Assembly (NCBI GenBank): GCA_016722655.1
Contig: JADKIR010000004.1
Coordinates: 186,001 to 250,000, forward strand
Reading direction: 5' to 3'
DNA: 64,000 nt
DNA from: Cytophagaceae bacterium
GTDB lineage: Bacteria > Bacteroidota > Bacteroidia > Cytophagales > Spirosomataceae
The notes beneath the pieces were generated by a model. That model had not been told where the DNA came from and ran no database searches. It saw only the letters and a program-made list of their open reading frames with translations. Both the position numbers and the translations under genes were made by a program. How positions within the stretch are numbered: position 1 is the stretch's first letter; every line of letters starts with the position of its first letter. Positions 1 through 8,994 of this stretch are shown here, one piece after another.

Positions 1-1700
1 GGAGCATCGGAGCCATCAGCACCGCCGACTTAAGTATTGGCGACTTAAAGGCATTTTATGCTGGAGAAAGCAAGGTGGGTGCAGTTAATAAATTAAATGA
101 AGACTACGAACAAACTGGCTCAAATGGCTTTGCGATAGCACCAAAACTCAGCAAAAGCGGTTACGCAATGTTATACATAAACCCACATACTACGTTTTAT
201 TTTAGGCCTGAAGTACACGTAAAAAGTGGCGAAGGGCTTAATGCATATGGAGCCGTAACTTGGGGGCAATTCTTTATCTACCAAGGCTTTAACCCCTACT
301 GTGGATGGATGCACACCTCATCAAATGCCGATGTGGCAGATACTTATTTAGAGAAAGTTACCACTCGAAAAAATAAACTTTATTACCATTACGAAAACAC
401 GCTTAAACCCATAAAAACAGAGGAAATACAAATAAAATATTTGGAAAATGATAAAATAAAAGTTAAAAACTTCGAAGAATATACCACCCACCATGGCCCA
501 ATAATGGCCATAGAAGGCGACAATTGGGTAAGTTTGAAATCATACAACAGGGCGGCCAAAAGTCTAGAACAAAGCTGGATTAGAACCAAAGCCACGGGCA
601 TGCAAGACTACATGGCAGCCATGGATTTAAAGGCGAATACCTCAAACAACACCGTTTTTGCAGACAATAAAGGAAATATCGCTTATTGGCACGGAAACTA
701 TATGCCGATTAGAGACTTTAAACTCAATTGGTCGAAACCCGTAGATGGAAGCATAAAAGAGACCGAATATAAAGGCCTACACGAGGTTTCGGAAACCGTG
801 CACGTTTACAACCCCGAAAACGGGTGGATACAAAACTGTAACTCCACACCTTTTACTTCTGCTGGAAACAATAGTCCAATCAAAACCAACTACCCCTCTT
901 ATATGGCTCCAGATGGCGAAAACTTTAGAGGAGTTAATGCCACAAGATTGCTAAGCAAAGTGGACAGCATAAACCTAGATGAGCTTATAAAACTTGGTTA
1001 CGATAACTTTTTACCTGCTTTTGAGGTACTGATTCCGGGTTTTGTAGAAAAAACCAAAGACAAAGTAGATCTAGAGATTATGCCCATCAGAGACATGTTT
1101 AAGGATTGGGATTATCGGGTTGACGAAAACTCCATAGAGGCACTATTGGCTATAGAATGGGCACAAAGATTAAACCCCAGTATCCGTAAAATATATGTAG
1201 ACCAAGGCGAAATGGACCAAGTGGAAAGCACCAAGTATTTTATAGCCAACGCCTCACCCGAAGAGCTGATAGCCGCTATGAGAGATGTAATTAACACCTT
1301 GAAGAAAAACTTTGGAACATGGGGCGTAACCTGGGGCGAAGTCAACAGATTTCAGCGATTAAATAACAATATCCCAACTGAAAACGACGATAGCCAACCT
1401 AGCCTTGCTATGAAAAATGCGTCGGCACTGTGGGGTTGTTTGCCATCATTTAATAGCAGGACAGTAAATGGCTCAAAAAAACGCTACGGCTATAGCGGAA
1501 ACAGTTTCGTTTGTGCAGTAGAATTTGGGGAAAGAATAAAAGCGAAGTCACTATTGGCAGGTGGTGTGAGTGGAGATGTAAACTCAAAAAACTTCAACGA
1601 CCAAGCCGAAATGTTTGTAAATGGGCAGTTTAAAGATGTACTTTTTTACCCAGAAGACATAGAGAAAAACGCAGTTAGAAAATACAATCCGGGGCAATAA
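1..1700 (+). CDS. Penicillin acylase family protein (5' end cut off)
   Basis: The frame is open from base 3, so the gene begins upstream and about 565 residues are visible. It matches the beta-chain region of the penicillin amidase / acyl-homoserine-lactone acylase family of N-terminal-nucleophile hydrolases, which cleave amide bonds in the periplasm after self-processing. The Gly-Ser-Asn-Gly at codons 117-128 fits the autoprocessing site, with the Ser codon at 120-122 as nucleophile. The motif APDGENFRGVNATRLL and the late segment GVSGDVNSKNFNDQAEMF are typical of the C-terminal half. The GTG at 75 is internal to the domain and is not the true start. Substrate (beta-lactam, AHL or other amide) cannot be told. 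The family assignment is firm; the missing 5' part should hold the signal peptide and alpha chain. Confidence 0.85.
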   Translation, partial: SIGAISTADLSIGDLKAFYAGESKVGAVNKLNEDYEQTGSNGFAIAPKLSKSGYAMLYINPHTTFYFRPEVHVKSGEGLNAYGAVTWGQFFIYQGFNPYCGWMHTSSNADVADTYLEKVTTRKNKLYYHYENTLKPIKTEEIQIKYLENDKIKVKNFEEYTTHHGPIMAIEGDNWVSLKSYNRAAKSLEQSWIRTKATGMQDYMAAMDLKANTSNNTVFADNKGNIAYWHGNYMPIRDFKLNWSKPVDGSIKETEYKGLHEVSETVHVYNPENGWIQNCNSTPFTSAGNNSPIKTNYPSYMAPDGENFRGVNATRLLSKVDSINLDELIKLGYDNFLPAFEVLIPGFVEKTKDKVDLEIMPIRDMFKDWDYRVDENSIEALLAIEWAQRLNPSIRKIYVDQGEMDQVESTKYFIANASPEELIAAMRDVINTLKKNFGTWGVTWGEVNRFQRLNNNIPTENDDSQPSLAMKNASALWGCLPSFNSRTVNGSKKRYGYSGNSFVCAVEFGERIKAKSLLAGGVSGDVNSKNFNDQAEMFVNGQFKDVLFYPEDIEKNAVRKYNPGQ

Positions 1701-1706
1701 TGAGCC

Positions 1707-2126
1707 TCAACTCATCAGTGTGAGCACCAGCGTTCTGCCCGAGTCGTGGTTGCGGTGTTCACACAGATATATTCCTTGCCAAGTGCCGAGATTTAATCTT
1801 CCTTTTGTGATTGGAATCATCACTTGGCAGCCCAAAGTAGAAGATTTTAAATGAGCAGGCATATCATCTGAACCTTCATAGTCGTGCTGGTAGTGCGGTG
1901 CATCTTCAGGAAAAAGCAAATTAAAATGCCGCTCAAAATCGCCTCTTACAGTGGGGTCGCAGTTTTCGTTTATTGTTAAACTTGCCGAAGTATGTTTAAT
2001 AAAAACTTGAAGAAAACCTACCTCAATAGTTTTCAGCTCAGGCAAGTGCCCCACTATGGTGTCGGTGACAATATGAAACCCTCTTCGGTAGGCTGGCAGT
2101 CTGATTTCTTTTTGGTGAAAACTCAT
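1707..2126 (-). CDS. YjbQ family protein (UPF0047)
   Basis: This 139-residue protein has the length and motifs of the YjbQ/UPF0047 family: HTSASLTINEN near residues 45-54 and GTWQGIYLCEHR near 114-125, both conserved. Family members have been reported to have weak thiamine-phosphate synthase activity in vitro, but the physiological role is not settled. It is cytoplasmic and has no signal or membrane segment. It lies 4 nt after the alpha/beta hydrolase gene on the same strand, so the two are probably co-transcribed, and it converges on the penicillin-acylase gene with only 6 nt between stops. Confidence 0.9.
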   Translation of the reverse strand: MSFHQKEIRLPAYRRGFHIVTDTIVGHLPELKTIEVGFLQVFIKHTSASLTINENCDPTVRGDFERHFNLLFPEDAPHYQHDYEGSDDMPAHLKSSTLGCQVMIPITKGRLNLGTWQGIYLCEHRNHDSGRTLVLTLMS

Positions 2127-2130
2127 AAAA

Positions 2131-2895
2131 TTACGCTTTTATAAATCTCACCACATTGCTTACAAATTCCGCTGGTTTCAAGGCATGCACCCAATGGTTA
2201 GCACCTTCAATGGTGACAAGTTCGGCATTTGGAAAACTCTGTTTGAATTGTTCAAAATCATCTTCTTTCACATAGCCCGAATCGCTCCCTCGCATGATCA
2301 TGGCTGGTTTTTGAGATATTCTGTCGAATGTAATTTCTTCTCCAATTTTATATATCTCTTTGCTTATTACCGGAATATTTATTCGCCAAGCAAATTTATT
2401 ATCGTCTGTTCTATATAAGTTTTTGAGGATAAATTGTCGCTCGCCAAAGTCAGAAACATATTGAGAAAAAATATCATCCGCGTCTTTTCTACTTTTAAGT
2501 TCGTCGAGTTTAATGGCAGCAAGTCCTGCTAAAATGTGATTGTGGTGGGTTGGATAAAACCTCGGGGCTATGTCTACAACAATAATCTTTTCGAAGTTAT
2601 CGTACTTGGCGGCGAAGTTCATAACGGTTTTCCCGCCCATTGAATGCCCTAAAATTACGGGATTTTGAATATCGTGCTGATTCAAAAAGTCATTCAAATC
2701 TGCTGCCATCACATCATAATCAAATACGTCAGACCAAGGAGATTGCCCGTGATTTCGGGCGTCGAGGGTGTAAACGGCATAGCCTAAGTCTGCAATGTTT
2801 TTTGAGACTGTATATAAATTATCAGACGACCCAAATACGCCATGCAATACCACCAATGGTTTTCCCTCTCCTATTTTCCTAAAAAAAAGCTCCAT
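2131..2895 (-). CDS. Alpha/beta hydrolase (YbfF-like esterase)
   Basis: A 254-residue single-domain alpha/beta hydrolase. The oxyanion-hole region LHGVFGSSDNL (residues 17-27), the nucleophile elbow GHSMGG with Ser85 and the C-terminal GANHWVH with His234 form a complete catalytic set; the acid is probably the Asp in RGSDSGY. Similarity is closest to the YbfF class of small acyl esterases. No signal peptide, so cytoplasmic. It is first in a two-gene unit with the YjbQ gene. The substrate is not known. Confidence 0.88.
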   Translation of the reverse strand: MELFFRKIGEGKPLVVLHGVFGSSDNLYTVSKNIADLGYAVYTLDARNHGQSPWSDVFDYDVMAADLNDFLNQHDIQNPVILGHSMGGKTVMNFAAKYDNFEKIIVVDIAPRFYPTHHNHILAGLAAIKLDELKSRKDADDIFSQYVSDFGERQFILKNLYRTDDNKFAWRINIPVISKEIYKIGEEITFDRISQKPAMIMRGSDSGYVKEDDFEQFKQSFPNAELVTIEGANHWVHALKPAEFVSNVVRFIKA

Positions 2896-3312
2896 GTCTT
2901 TCAGTTTTTTTGATTCGTTACAAATTTAAAGGGAAAGGCTTAGAAATGGGTTAAATCATTGAAAAAATACTTTTTTGAACTACCCTTGTTATTAATGGTT
3001 AATGCTGAATGGTGAATGCTAAATGGTAAATGCTCATTACTTGTTTCACTACTACTCGTTACATTGTACTGAATACTTGCTGCTTTATACTTGCTACTCA
3101 ATACTCACTTATTATCTCACGAAAAAAAATACTTTAGCTTATCCTCAATACATTAACCTAGGAAAATTTGTAATATAACTAAGTTTATTTAAGATTTTTT
3201 TCAAGAAAAAGTCTACGCAAAAGCCATTCATCACAAATAGTTCGCCTCGTATATACTTTTATGGGCACCTTTATGGTTATAATTTTTATTAAGAATAAAA
3301 AGCGAGTTAAAA
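2896..3312. other. Long intergenic stretch with degenerate simple repeats
   Basis: About 417 nt without a credible gene. Roughly 2985-3120 is built from imperfect short units: first variants of 'aatgctgaatggt', then of 'actcattactt' and 'actacttgctac'. Similar material occurs near 7330-7395 and 11060-11105. The left part upstream of the hydrolase gene (2900-2985) should hold its promoter. The right part (3120-3312) is AT-rich and leads into the coiled-coil membrane gene; no clear promoter was recognised. Confidence 0.5.
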
Positions 3313-4359
3313 ATGACTATACTAAATAAATTACGGGCATTTTTTTCGAAAGAAAATAAAGAAGAAATCTCGGAGACTGACACAGTTTTCTCCCAAGAAA
3401 TCCTCCCTGAAGAAATGCCTAAACTTTCACAAGAACCCATCGCAGAGGTTAACTTTCCGCATTGGTTGGCCAACGAAGAAGCCCTGAAAGACGAAGGGGT
3501 AATTTTTGGATTATCTGATACCCAGCCTGACGAAAAACTACAGGTAATTTCGTCGTTTTTTACAAAAATAAGCTCTGAATTTTTGCAAAAAAAAGAAGAA
3601 CTCAATGAGAAAATCGGCGAGCTGAATCTGCAAATCGAGAAAAAACATTTGCAACTCGAAAATCTCAAGCAAAAAGCTGAGAAAGTTTTAACCTCAGAAA
3701 AAGCCGAAGAAAACATTTTAAGAGTGACGTTCGGCTTGATTTTGTCCATCGGTATGGCTGCAGGAAATTATTTCATAATTGACCATGCCCTCAGCAAAGG
3801 TTTTGAAACCAACCATCAATTCATTGCATGGGGAGTTTTCCTTACCGGTATGTTCAATCTTTATGGTTTGTCATCTGTGATCCATAATGAAGACCGCCTT
3901 ACATGGAAAAAAGTGGTGGAAGAATTTGGAATGCCTCTGGCCGCTTCGCTTTTTGTTTTGGCTTTCACCATTCCATATGTATCTCCTTTTCAGTCGGTTG
4001 CATATTTTGTTTTTACATTTTTAGGCTTCCTGGTTTCGGGAAAATTGTTTTTGGGAAATCTCACAAAAATCAAAAGCGAATGGAGAAATTTTATTTTTAA
4101 CCAAAACATAAATCGTGACCTCAATAAAATAGAATCTGACTGGAAAGAGGAAACTGAGCATCTTGAAACCGAAATTGAAAAACTGAGAGTTGAAAAATGG
4201 AAGATTATTCCTGAGCTCAACAAAATGGAATCAGAACTTGACCGTATCAAAGCCGATCAACAAGCGATTGAAAATATATTTCTCAGTGAGTATAAACTTG
4301 CCAAAAATTACAAAAATAAACTCAGTGGAAATCAGCTGAAGAAAATTATTGGAGGTTGA
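3313..4359 (+). CDS. Unrecognised four-helix membrane protein with coiled coils
   Basis: 348 residues, not assigned to a known family. A charged N-terminus (1-80) is followed by a heptad-like Glu/Lys/Leu stretch at about 85-130, then four predicted membrane helices near 136-157, 168-190, 205-223 and 226-246, and a second Glu/Lys-rich coiled coil at about 262-325. There is no signal peptide; both coiled coils should face the cytoplasm. The next gene (458 residues) has the same plan, so the two probably form a pair. The start ATG follows an A-rich stretch, as is common in this phylum. Confidence 0.75.
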   Translation: MTILNKLRAFFSKENKEEISETDTVFSQEILPEEMPKLSQEPIAEVNFPHWLANEEALKDEGVIFGLSDTQPDEKLQVISSFFTKISSEFLQKKEELNEKIGELNLQIEKKHLQLENLKQKAEKVLTSEKAEENILRVTFGLILSIGMAAGNYFIIDHALSKGFETNHQFIAWGVFLTGMFNLYGLSSVIHNEDRLTWKKVVEEFGMPLAASLFVLAFTIPYVSPFQSVAYFVFTFLGFLVSGKLFLGNLTKIKSEWRNFIFNQNINRDLNKIESDWKEETEHLETEIEKLRVEKWKIIPELNKMESELDRIKADQQAIENIFLSEYKLAKNYKNKLSGNQLKKIIGG

Positions 4360-4439
4360 CGATTAGGGTTTGACGAGTATGGATTATTGATTGAGGATTA
4401 ATAAAAATTTAAAAAGCTGATTGCTAAAAGCTATTAAAA

Positions 4440-5816
4440 ATGAAATTAGAAAATAATAACGGGGATTTTGAAAAAGGCATAGAAAATGGCCTCGACGATA
4501 TAGAAAAAAGCAATTATGAAGGGTTTGTTTCCAGCGAAGTTAATCTGGACTGGCTGCTAGAAAACAAATCCCGGTTGGAAAACGAAATCAAAACTCATGA
4601 GGATTTGATTTTGCAGACCAAAACCGAAAAAATTGATATTCTTAATCAGAAACAAACAGCCAATCCGGAGTTTTCGGAGCAAAGTCATCTTGCTCAGCAC
4701 CTGGAAGATGAAATCGAGCAACATAAAAATCGGATTACGGATCTCCACGCCAAAAAAGATCAGGAAAAGACTCCGTATCCATTCCTGGCGGGTTTGATTT
4801 ATCTGGTTGCAGGAATCACGTTTATTTTGGGCGACCTGATTATTTCGCATGAAATCGTAGCTTATGCTCTCAATATCAGAAATACCACAGAAGCCTGGGC
4901 CTTTGCTTGTGGTCTGGCTGGGGTTTCGATTTTGATGAAACCGGCCTATGAAAGACTCGTAGAGCAGCCTTATCTGACCAATTTTAGTCCGGCCACCAAA
5001 AAAATGCATAATATTTTCCAGACTGCCCTTGTGGTAATCTCGATTAGTACTCTGGCCATTTTGGGGTGGTTTAGATATGAGGCTTATAAAACAGACAGAC
5101 TTAAAGAGGCCCTCAACCGGGAAATCAAAAGTATGCAACTAGAGGCAACTCCACTTATTGCTACTGCTAATGCACCGATTCCTGACAACTCGGCATTGAA
5201 CGCCAAAATCGAGCTCAAACTCAAAGAATATGACCAACTCAACCAGAAACTGGTCAACAGCCCCTGGGCATTACTTTCTTTTGTATTGAGTGGGGTGCTT
5301 TTTGCCATTGCGGGTGCCATCAGTTTGGGAATTGCGTTCCCGAGTTTACAGATATATTGGAAAAGGTGGTTTCAATACAACCCGGCGATTAGCCGATCCA
5401 AACGGATAATCAGACGTCGTATCAAAAAACTCACTGAAGTGAGAAAACCACTATTCAAAGTGCAGTCGCAGTTGGAATTCATGAATCAAAAGCTTGAACT
5501 TTTACCGGACCTAAAAGAACTGGAAACCAAAAAATCAGTACTCAGTACAGACTTGACTGAAGTAAATGAAAAAATAAAGTTTGCAATTGAGTCGGCACGG
5601 GTTAGCAACTATAATGAAGGCTATGATACCGGAAATCAGAACAGACAAAATCTATCGGCAGAAGAACTGGAAGAATACCGTAAAAACATGCTGGAACGTC
5701 TTAAATACCGTCGTGATGAGATTACGGAAAAGAATCCCAGAACCTATAGAAGCAATGGACTAAGGCCACATCAAGCTCTGAGGAAGGCGATTTCGGATAG
5801 TTTTAACGAAAATTAG
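4440..5816 (+). CDS. Unrecognised four-helix membrane protein with coiled coils, partner of the previous gene
   Basis: 458 residues, no family recognised. Coiled coil at about 40-108, membrane helices near 113-133, 152-170, 193-211 and 276-300, with another heptad-rich segment between helices 3 and 4 (about 215-272) and a third after helix 4 (about 325-385). The extreme C-terminus is basic and Arg-rich. The plan resembles the upstream 348-residue protein but with an extra inserted coiled coil. The 80-nt gap is AT-rich and has no terminator. A role as a membrane scaffold or tether is only an inference from architecture. Confidence 0.75.
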   Translation: MKLENNNGDFEKGIENGLDDIEKSNYEGFVSSEVNLDWLLENKSRLENEIKTHEDLILQTKTEKIDILNQKQTANPEFSEQSHLAQHLEDEIEQHKNRITDLHAKKDQEKTPYPFLAGLIYLVAGITFILGDLIISHEIVAYALNIRNTTEAWAFACGLAGVSILMKPAYERLVEQPYLTNFSPATKKMHNIFQTALVVISISTLAILGWFRYEAYKTDRLKEALNREIKSMQLEATPLIATANAPIPDNSALNAKIELKLKEYDQLNQKLVNSPWALLSFVLSGVLFAIAGAISLGIAFPSLQIYWKRWFQYNPAISRSKRIIRRRIKKLTEVRKPLFKVQSQLEFMNQKLELLPDLKELETKKSVLSTDLTEVNEKIKFAIESARVSNYNEGYDTGNQNRQNLSAEELEEYRKNMLERLKYRRDEITEKNPRTYRSNGLRPHQALRKAISDSFNEN

Positions 5817-5861
5817 AAGGATATTTTTTGAAAAGGTGCATTTTTGCAAAAAAGATAAGGA

Positions 5862-6644
5862 ATGCTCTTAAATGTTATAAAAATCGGAGGAAATGTAATC
5901 GATGATCCACAAAAACTGGACAATTTCCTCCGTGATTTTTCTTCATTGCCAGGAAATAAAATCCTGATTCATGGCGGCGGAAAAATAGCTACAAAAATCG
6001 CCGAAAAATTAGGGATAGAAACCCAAATGGTTGGAGGAAGGAGAATCACAGATAAACCTATGCTTGAAGTGGTTACAATGGTTTATGGCGGATTAGTCAA
6101 CAAACAGATTGTTGCAGCTCTTCAATCCAAAAACTGCAATGCTATTGGCCTAAGCGGGGCTGATGGAGGTGCGATTTTGGCAAAAAAAAGACCTGTAAAA
6201 AATATTGATTATGGTTTTGTGGGGGATATTGAAAAAGTAAATGCAGAATTCATATCCCATCTTTTGGAAAATAATGTTTCTCCTGTATTTGCTCCTCTCA
6301 CCTATGATATAGATGGAAATATGCTCAATACCAATGCCGACACCCAAGCTTCGGCTATTGCTGTGGGCATGAGTAAGGATTTTGAAGTAAATCTGGTGTA
6401 TTGTTTTGAGAAAAAATGGGTTTTGCTTGATGCAGAAGATGATGATTCGGTGATTTCGGAAATAAAACCTGAATATTACGAGGAACTGAAGGCCTCCGGA
6501 GCTATATTCGCTGGGATGATTCCTAAATTAGATAATGCCTTTGATGCTCTTGAAAAGGGCGTAAAAAAAGTAACGATTTGTCAGGCGGAGCAGTTGGTTG
6601 AAGCAGTAAAAAATGGAAATGCCGGAACTGCAATTTTGAAGTAA
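5862..6644 (+). CDS. argB: Acetylglutamate kinase
   Basis: 260 residues, the usual length of the amino-acid kinase family enzyme that phosphorylates N-acetyl-L-glutamate (or, in this phylum, possibly N-succinylglutamate) in arginine synthesis. The N-terminal KIGGNVIDD Lys-Gly-Gly loop, the IHGGGKIATKIAEKLG substrate loop and the NTNADTQASAIA segment are in the expected order. The HlyIII-type gene follows 1 nt after its stop, and an argE-like gene lies 1.3 kb downstream, so arginine genes cluster loosely here. Confidence 0.93.
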   Translation: MLLNVIKIGGNVIDDPQKLDNFLRDFSSLPGNKILIHGGGKIATKIAEKLGIETQMVGGRRITDKPMLEVVTMVYGGLVNKQIVAALQSKNCNAIGLSGADGGAILAKKRPVKNIDYGFVGDIEKVNAEFISHLLENNVSPVFAPLTYDIDGNMLNTNADTQASAIAVGMSKDFEVNLVYCFEKKWVLLDAEDDDSVISEIKPEYYEELKASGAIFAGMIPKLDNAFDALEKGVKKVTICQAEQLVEAVKNGNAGTAILK

Positions 6645-6645
6645 A

Positions 6646-7272
6646 ATGAATAAATCAGAAATAAGGTCAGAACTGGCCAATGCCCTTTCTCATGGATTCG
6701 GAATCTTGTTTTCGTTGATTGGAACAATGATTCTGGTTGCTAAAACCGCACCTTCGGGTTCTGAGCAATTGATGTTTGCAGTGGCATTTTATGGATTCAG
6801 CATGATGCAGATGTTTACTTTCTCCACCCTTTATCATGGATTTTTCGAACCTACGGCTAAACGAACCTTGCGAATATTTGACCATATCAGCATATTTTTT
6901 CTGATTGGTGGAACGTATTTGCCATTTGTAGTTAAATATACCGATTCCACAACTGCCACCTGGTTTCTTACCATTCAATGGATTATTATTGCGGCAGGCG
7001 TGATCAAAAAAGTCTTTTTGACAGGAAAATATCGGCTTTTAAGCAGCCTCATTTATATCGGAATCGGCTGTATGGTGTTCTTTTTGGGAAGTGGTTTCTG
7101 GAAAGCTATGCCCGAAAAATCTATTATTTGGCTAATTGCCGGCGGGGTTTGTTATATCGTAGGTGTGATTTTTTACCAAAACAAAAAAATACCTGCCAAT
7201 CACTTCATTTGGCATCTATTTGTTCTGGCCTCCGCCATCATGCACTGGTTTGCGGTGTATTTTACTTTTTGA
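6646..7272 (+). CDS. Hemolysin III family membrane protein
   Basis: 208 residues with about seven hydrophobic helices. It has the HlyIII/PAQR signature: an N-terminal NALSHGFGILFSLIG, a TLYHGFFE loop and a C-terminal HFIWHLFVLASAIMHW, giving the conserved Ser/His residues that bind zinc in PAQR proteins. It sits in the inner membrane. Bacterial members are often called hemolysin III, but lytic activity is not established for most. The ATG lies 1 nt after the argB stop, so the genes are co-transcribed. Confidence 0.88.
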   Translation: MNKSEIRSELANALSHGFGILFSLIGTMILVAKTAPSGSEQLMFAVAFYGFSMMQMFTFSTLYHGFFEPTAKRTLRIFDHISIFFLIGGTYLPFVVKYTDSTTATWFLTIQWIIIAAGVIKKVFLTGKYRLLSSLIYIGIGCMVFFLGSGFWKAMPEKSIIWLIAGGVCYIVGVIFYQNKKIPANHFIWHLFVLASAIMHWFAVYFTF

Positions 7273-7400
7273 TCATTGCAACAAAAAGGCATTAGCGGGA
7301 TTTTTCAAACAGCCACTCGGTTATATAAATTTATTGACTTATCCAAATTAACCCATTATTAATTAACACATTAGCACATTTTTAATTAGCACATTACACC
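7273..7400. other. Intergenic simple-repeat stretch between convergent genes
   Basis: The second half (about 7330-7395) consists of imperfect 'attagcacatt' and 'attaattaacac' units between two convergent genes. No hairpin terminator with a U-run was found. It resembles the degenerate repeats near 2985-3120 in style, not in exact sequence. Confidence 0.4.
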
Positions 7401-7787
7401 CTACTTCTCGCGAACATAGGTGTGCCCAAAGCCATCATATACTTCTTCAAAAAGATATAAACTATCACCATCAATGCTATAAGACCAGTTCATGCTTTCT
7501 TCACCTGGAAAAACAATAAGAGGCACCTGCTCAGTTGAAGTGATGGATTTCCCGGTTTTTGCTTCATATTTTATGGTTTGGGTATTTTTTCCGTTTACTA
7601 CAAAAGTCATGTTTCCGTCTTTATCAAAAACGAGCTTTTTCTGATTACTTTCATCAGGTTTTATGGTCAATCCTGCTATTCCACCCTGAGTAATCACCCA
7701 TTTCCAGGTTCCCACTAAAGCTGGTTGAGGTGTTTCTGATTCACATCCAAACATCAACAATGCCAATACAACTACAATGTTTTTCAT
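7401..7787 (-). CDS. Small lipoprotein, lipocalin-like fold possible
   Basis: 128 residues. The N-terminus is a lipoprotein signal ending in LMFGC, with Cys15 as the lipidated residue. The rest is beta-rich: LVGTWKWV near residue 25, then alternating strands with FDKDGNMTFVVNGK, and a late SIDGDSLYLFEE. This pattern resembles small lipocalin-like lipoproteins of Bacteroidota (a GTW motif followed by strands). No specific family is certain. It is transcribed alone, against the arginine genes. Confidence 0.75.
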   Translation of the reverse strand: MKNIVVVLALLMFGCESETPQPALVGTWKWVITQGGIAGLTIKPDESNQKKLVFDKDGNMTFVVNGKNTQTIKYEAKTGKSITSTEQVPLIVFPGEESMNWSYSIDGDSLYLFEEVYDGFGHTYVREK

Positions 7788-7893
7788 TTTCTAAATATTA
7801 ATAGCAATTTCAATAATTCAAACCGAAACTTTTAAAAATAGCTTTCTTTTAAGATTCTTTTCCAATATAATAGGTTGTAATGTACGATGAATT

Positions 7894-7901
7894 TATTTTT
7901 G
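7894..7901 (+). promoter_or_regulatory. Probable -7 promoter element of the argE-like gene
   Basis: TATTTTTG matches the Bacteroidota -7 consensus TAnnTTTG and lies 18 nt before the ATG at 7920. A weak TTG about 20 nt further upstream (7875-7877) could serve as the -33 element. Confidence 0.5.
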
Positions 7902-7919
7902 TAAAAAACTATTCAGAAA

Positions 7920-8983
7920 ATGAACCTGTCTGAGCTCAGCGATTTTGCAATTGATGTATTGAAAAAACTCATTGAAACGCCATCATTTAGTCGTGAAGAG
8001 CAGGGCACTTTGGCTATTTTTGAGAATATTTTTAAAGAAAAAAGCATTGACTATCAAACCATTGAAAATAATATCTGGGCAAAAAATAAATATTTTTCTC
8101 CTGAAAAACCCACCATTTTACTCAACTCTCACCACGATACCGTAAAACCTAATGCCGGATATACGCAGGATCCTTTTAAAGCCGAAATCATTGACGGAAA
8201 GCTATTCGGACTGGGGAGTAATGATGCCGGAGGGTCTCTGGTAAGCCTTTTGGCTACTTTTTTATTTTTTTATGAAAAAGAAAATCTGCCCTTCAATCTT
8301 ATTTTTGCTGCTTCGGCAGAAGAAGAAATTTCCGGAAAAAATGGTGTAGAATTATTGCTGACTGATTTACCCAAAATTGACCTGGCTATTGTTGGAGAAC
8401 CCACACTTATGGATATGGCCATCGCCGAAAAAGGTCTGATGGTGCTGGATTGTACTGCTAAAGGTGTGGCAGGACATGCCGCCAGGGAAGAAGGTAAAAA
8501 TGCGATTTATGAAGCCATGAATGACGTTGAATGGTTCCGTAGTTTCAATTTCCCGAAAACATCGGCTACACTTGGCCCCATAAAAATGAGTGTAACCCAA
8601 ATCAACGCCGGTACCCAGCACAATGTGGTACCTGATGTGTGTACTTTTGTGGTGGATGTAAGAGCTACCGTTGCCTATACACTGGAAGAAATCCTGGCAA
8701 TTATCCAAAAAATACAAAATGTGAAGTAGTGCCACGCAGCATAAGACTCAGACCTTCAGGCATTTCGACTGATCACCCAATTGTAAAACGGGGACTGGAA
8801 TTAGGCATGAAACCTTATGGCTCTCCTACCCTATCTGACCAGGCTCTGATGCCATTCACAAGTATCAAAATCGGCCCGGGAGACTCCGCCCGCTCACATA
8901 CTGCCGATGAATATATTTATGTAGAAGAAATCAAAAAAGGAATTGAGGGGTACGTGGGGTTGTTGGAAGGGATGGTACTGTAA
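7920..8983 (+). pseudogene. M20 family deacetylase (ArgE-like), frameshifted
   Basis: Two frames together encode one M20 zinc peptidase of about 354 residues. The first (7920-8729) carries the metal ligands H71/D73, D102 and the acidic pair E134-E135. It ends at TAG 8727-8729, while the rest (CEVVPRSIRLRPSGI... through the last metal-ligand region SARSHTADEYI) is in the -1 frame up to 8983. Adding one A to the A6 run at 8707-8712 restores a continuous sequence, IIQKNTKCEVVPRS, at the expected place. The family includes N-acetylornithine and, in Bacteroidota, N-acetylcitrulline deacetylases; argB close by supports this. As written, the product lacks the last third and the final His ligand. Sequencing error and real inactivation are both possible. 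Confidence 0.82.
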
Positions 8984-8994
8984 AGGCTCAATAA

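Noticed and set aside
3231..3749. 172-codon minus-strand frame
   Set aside because: Antisense to the coiled-coil membrane gene, Ser/Phe-rich composition typical of a shadow frame of a Lys/Glu-rich gene.
4557..5138. 193-codon minus-strand frame
   Set aside because: Lies fully inside the 458-residue membrane protein gene in antisense and shows no family motif.
8707..8716. Programmed -1 frameshift in the M20 gene
   Set aside because: The A6 run does not form a canonical X-XXY-YYZ slippery heptamer in the zero frame and no strong hairpin follows.
8639..8983. Separate 114-residue gene
   Set aside because: Its first 30 codons overlap the M20 gene in another frame and are non-homologous; the rest is the C-terminus of the M20 enzyme, so it is a frameshifted half.
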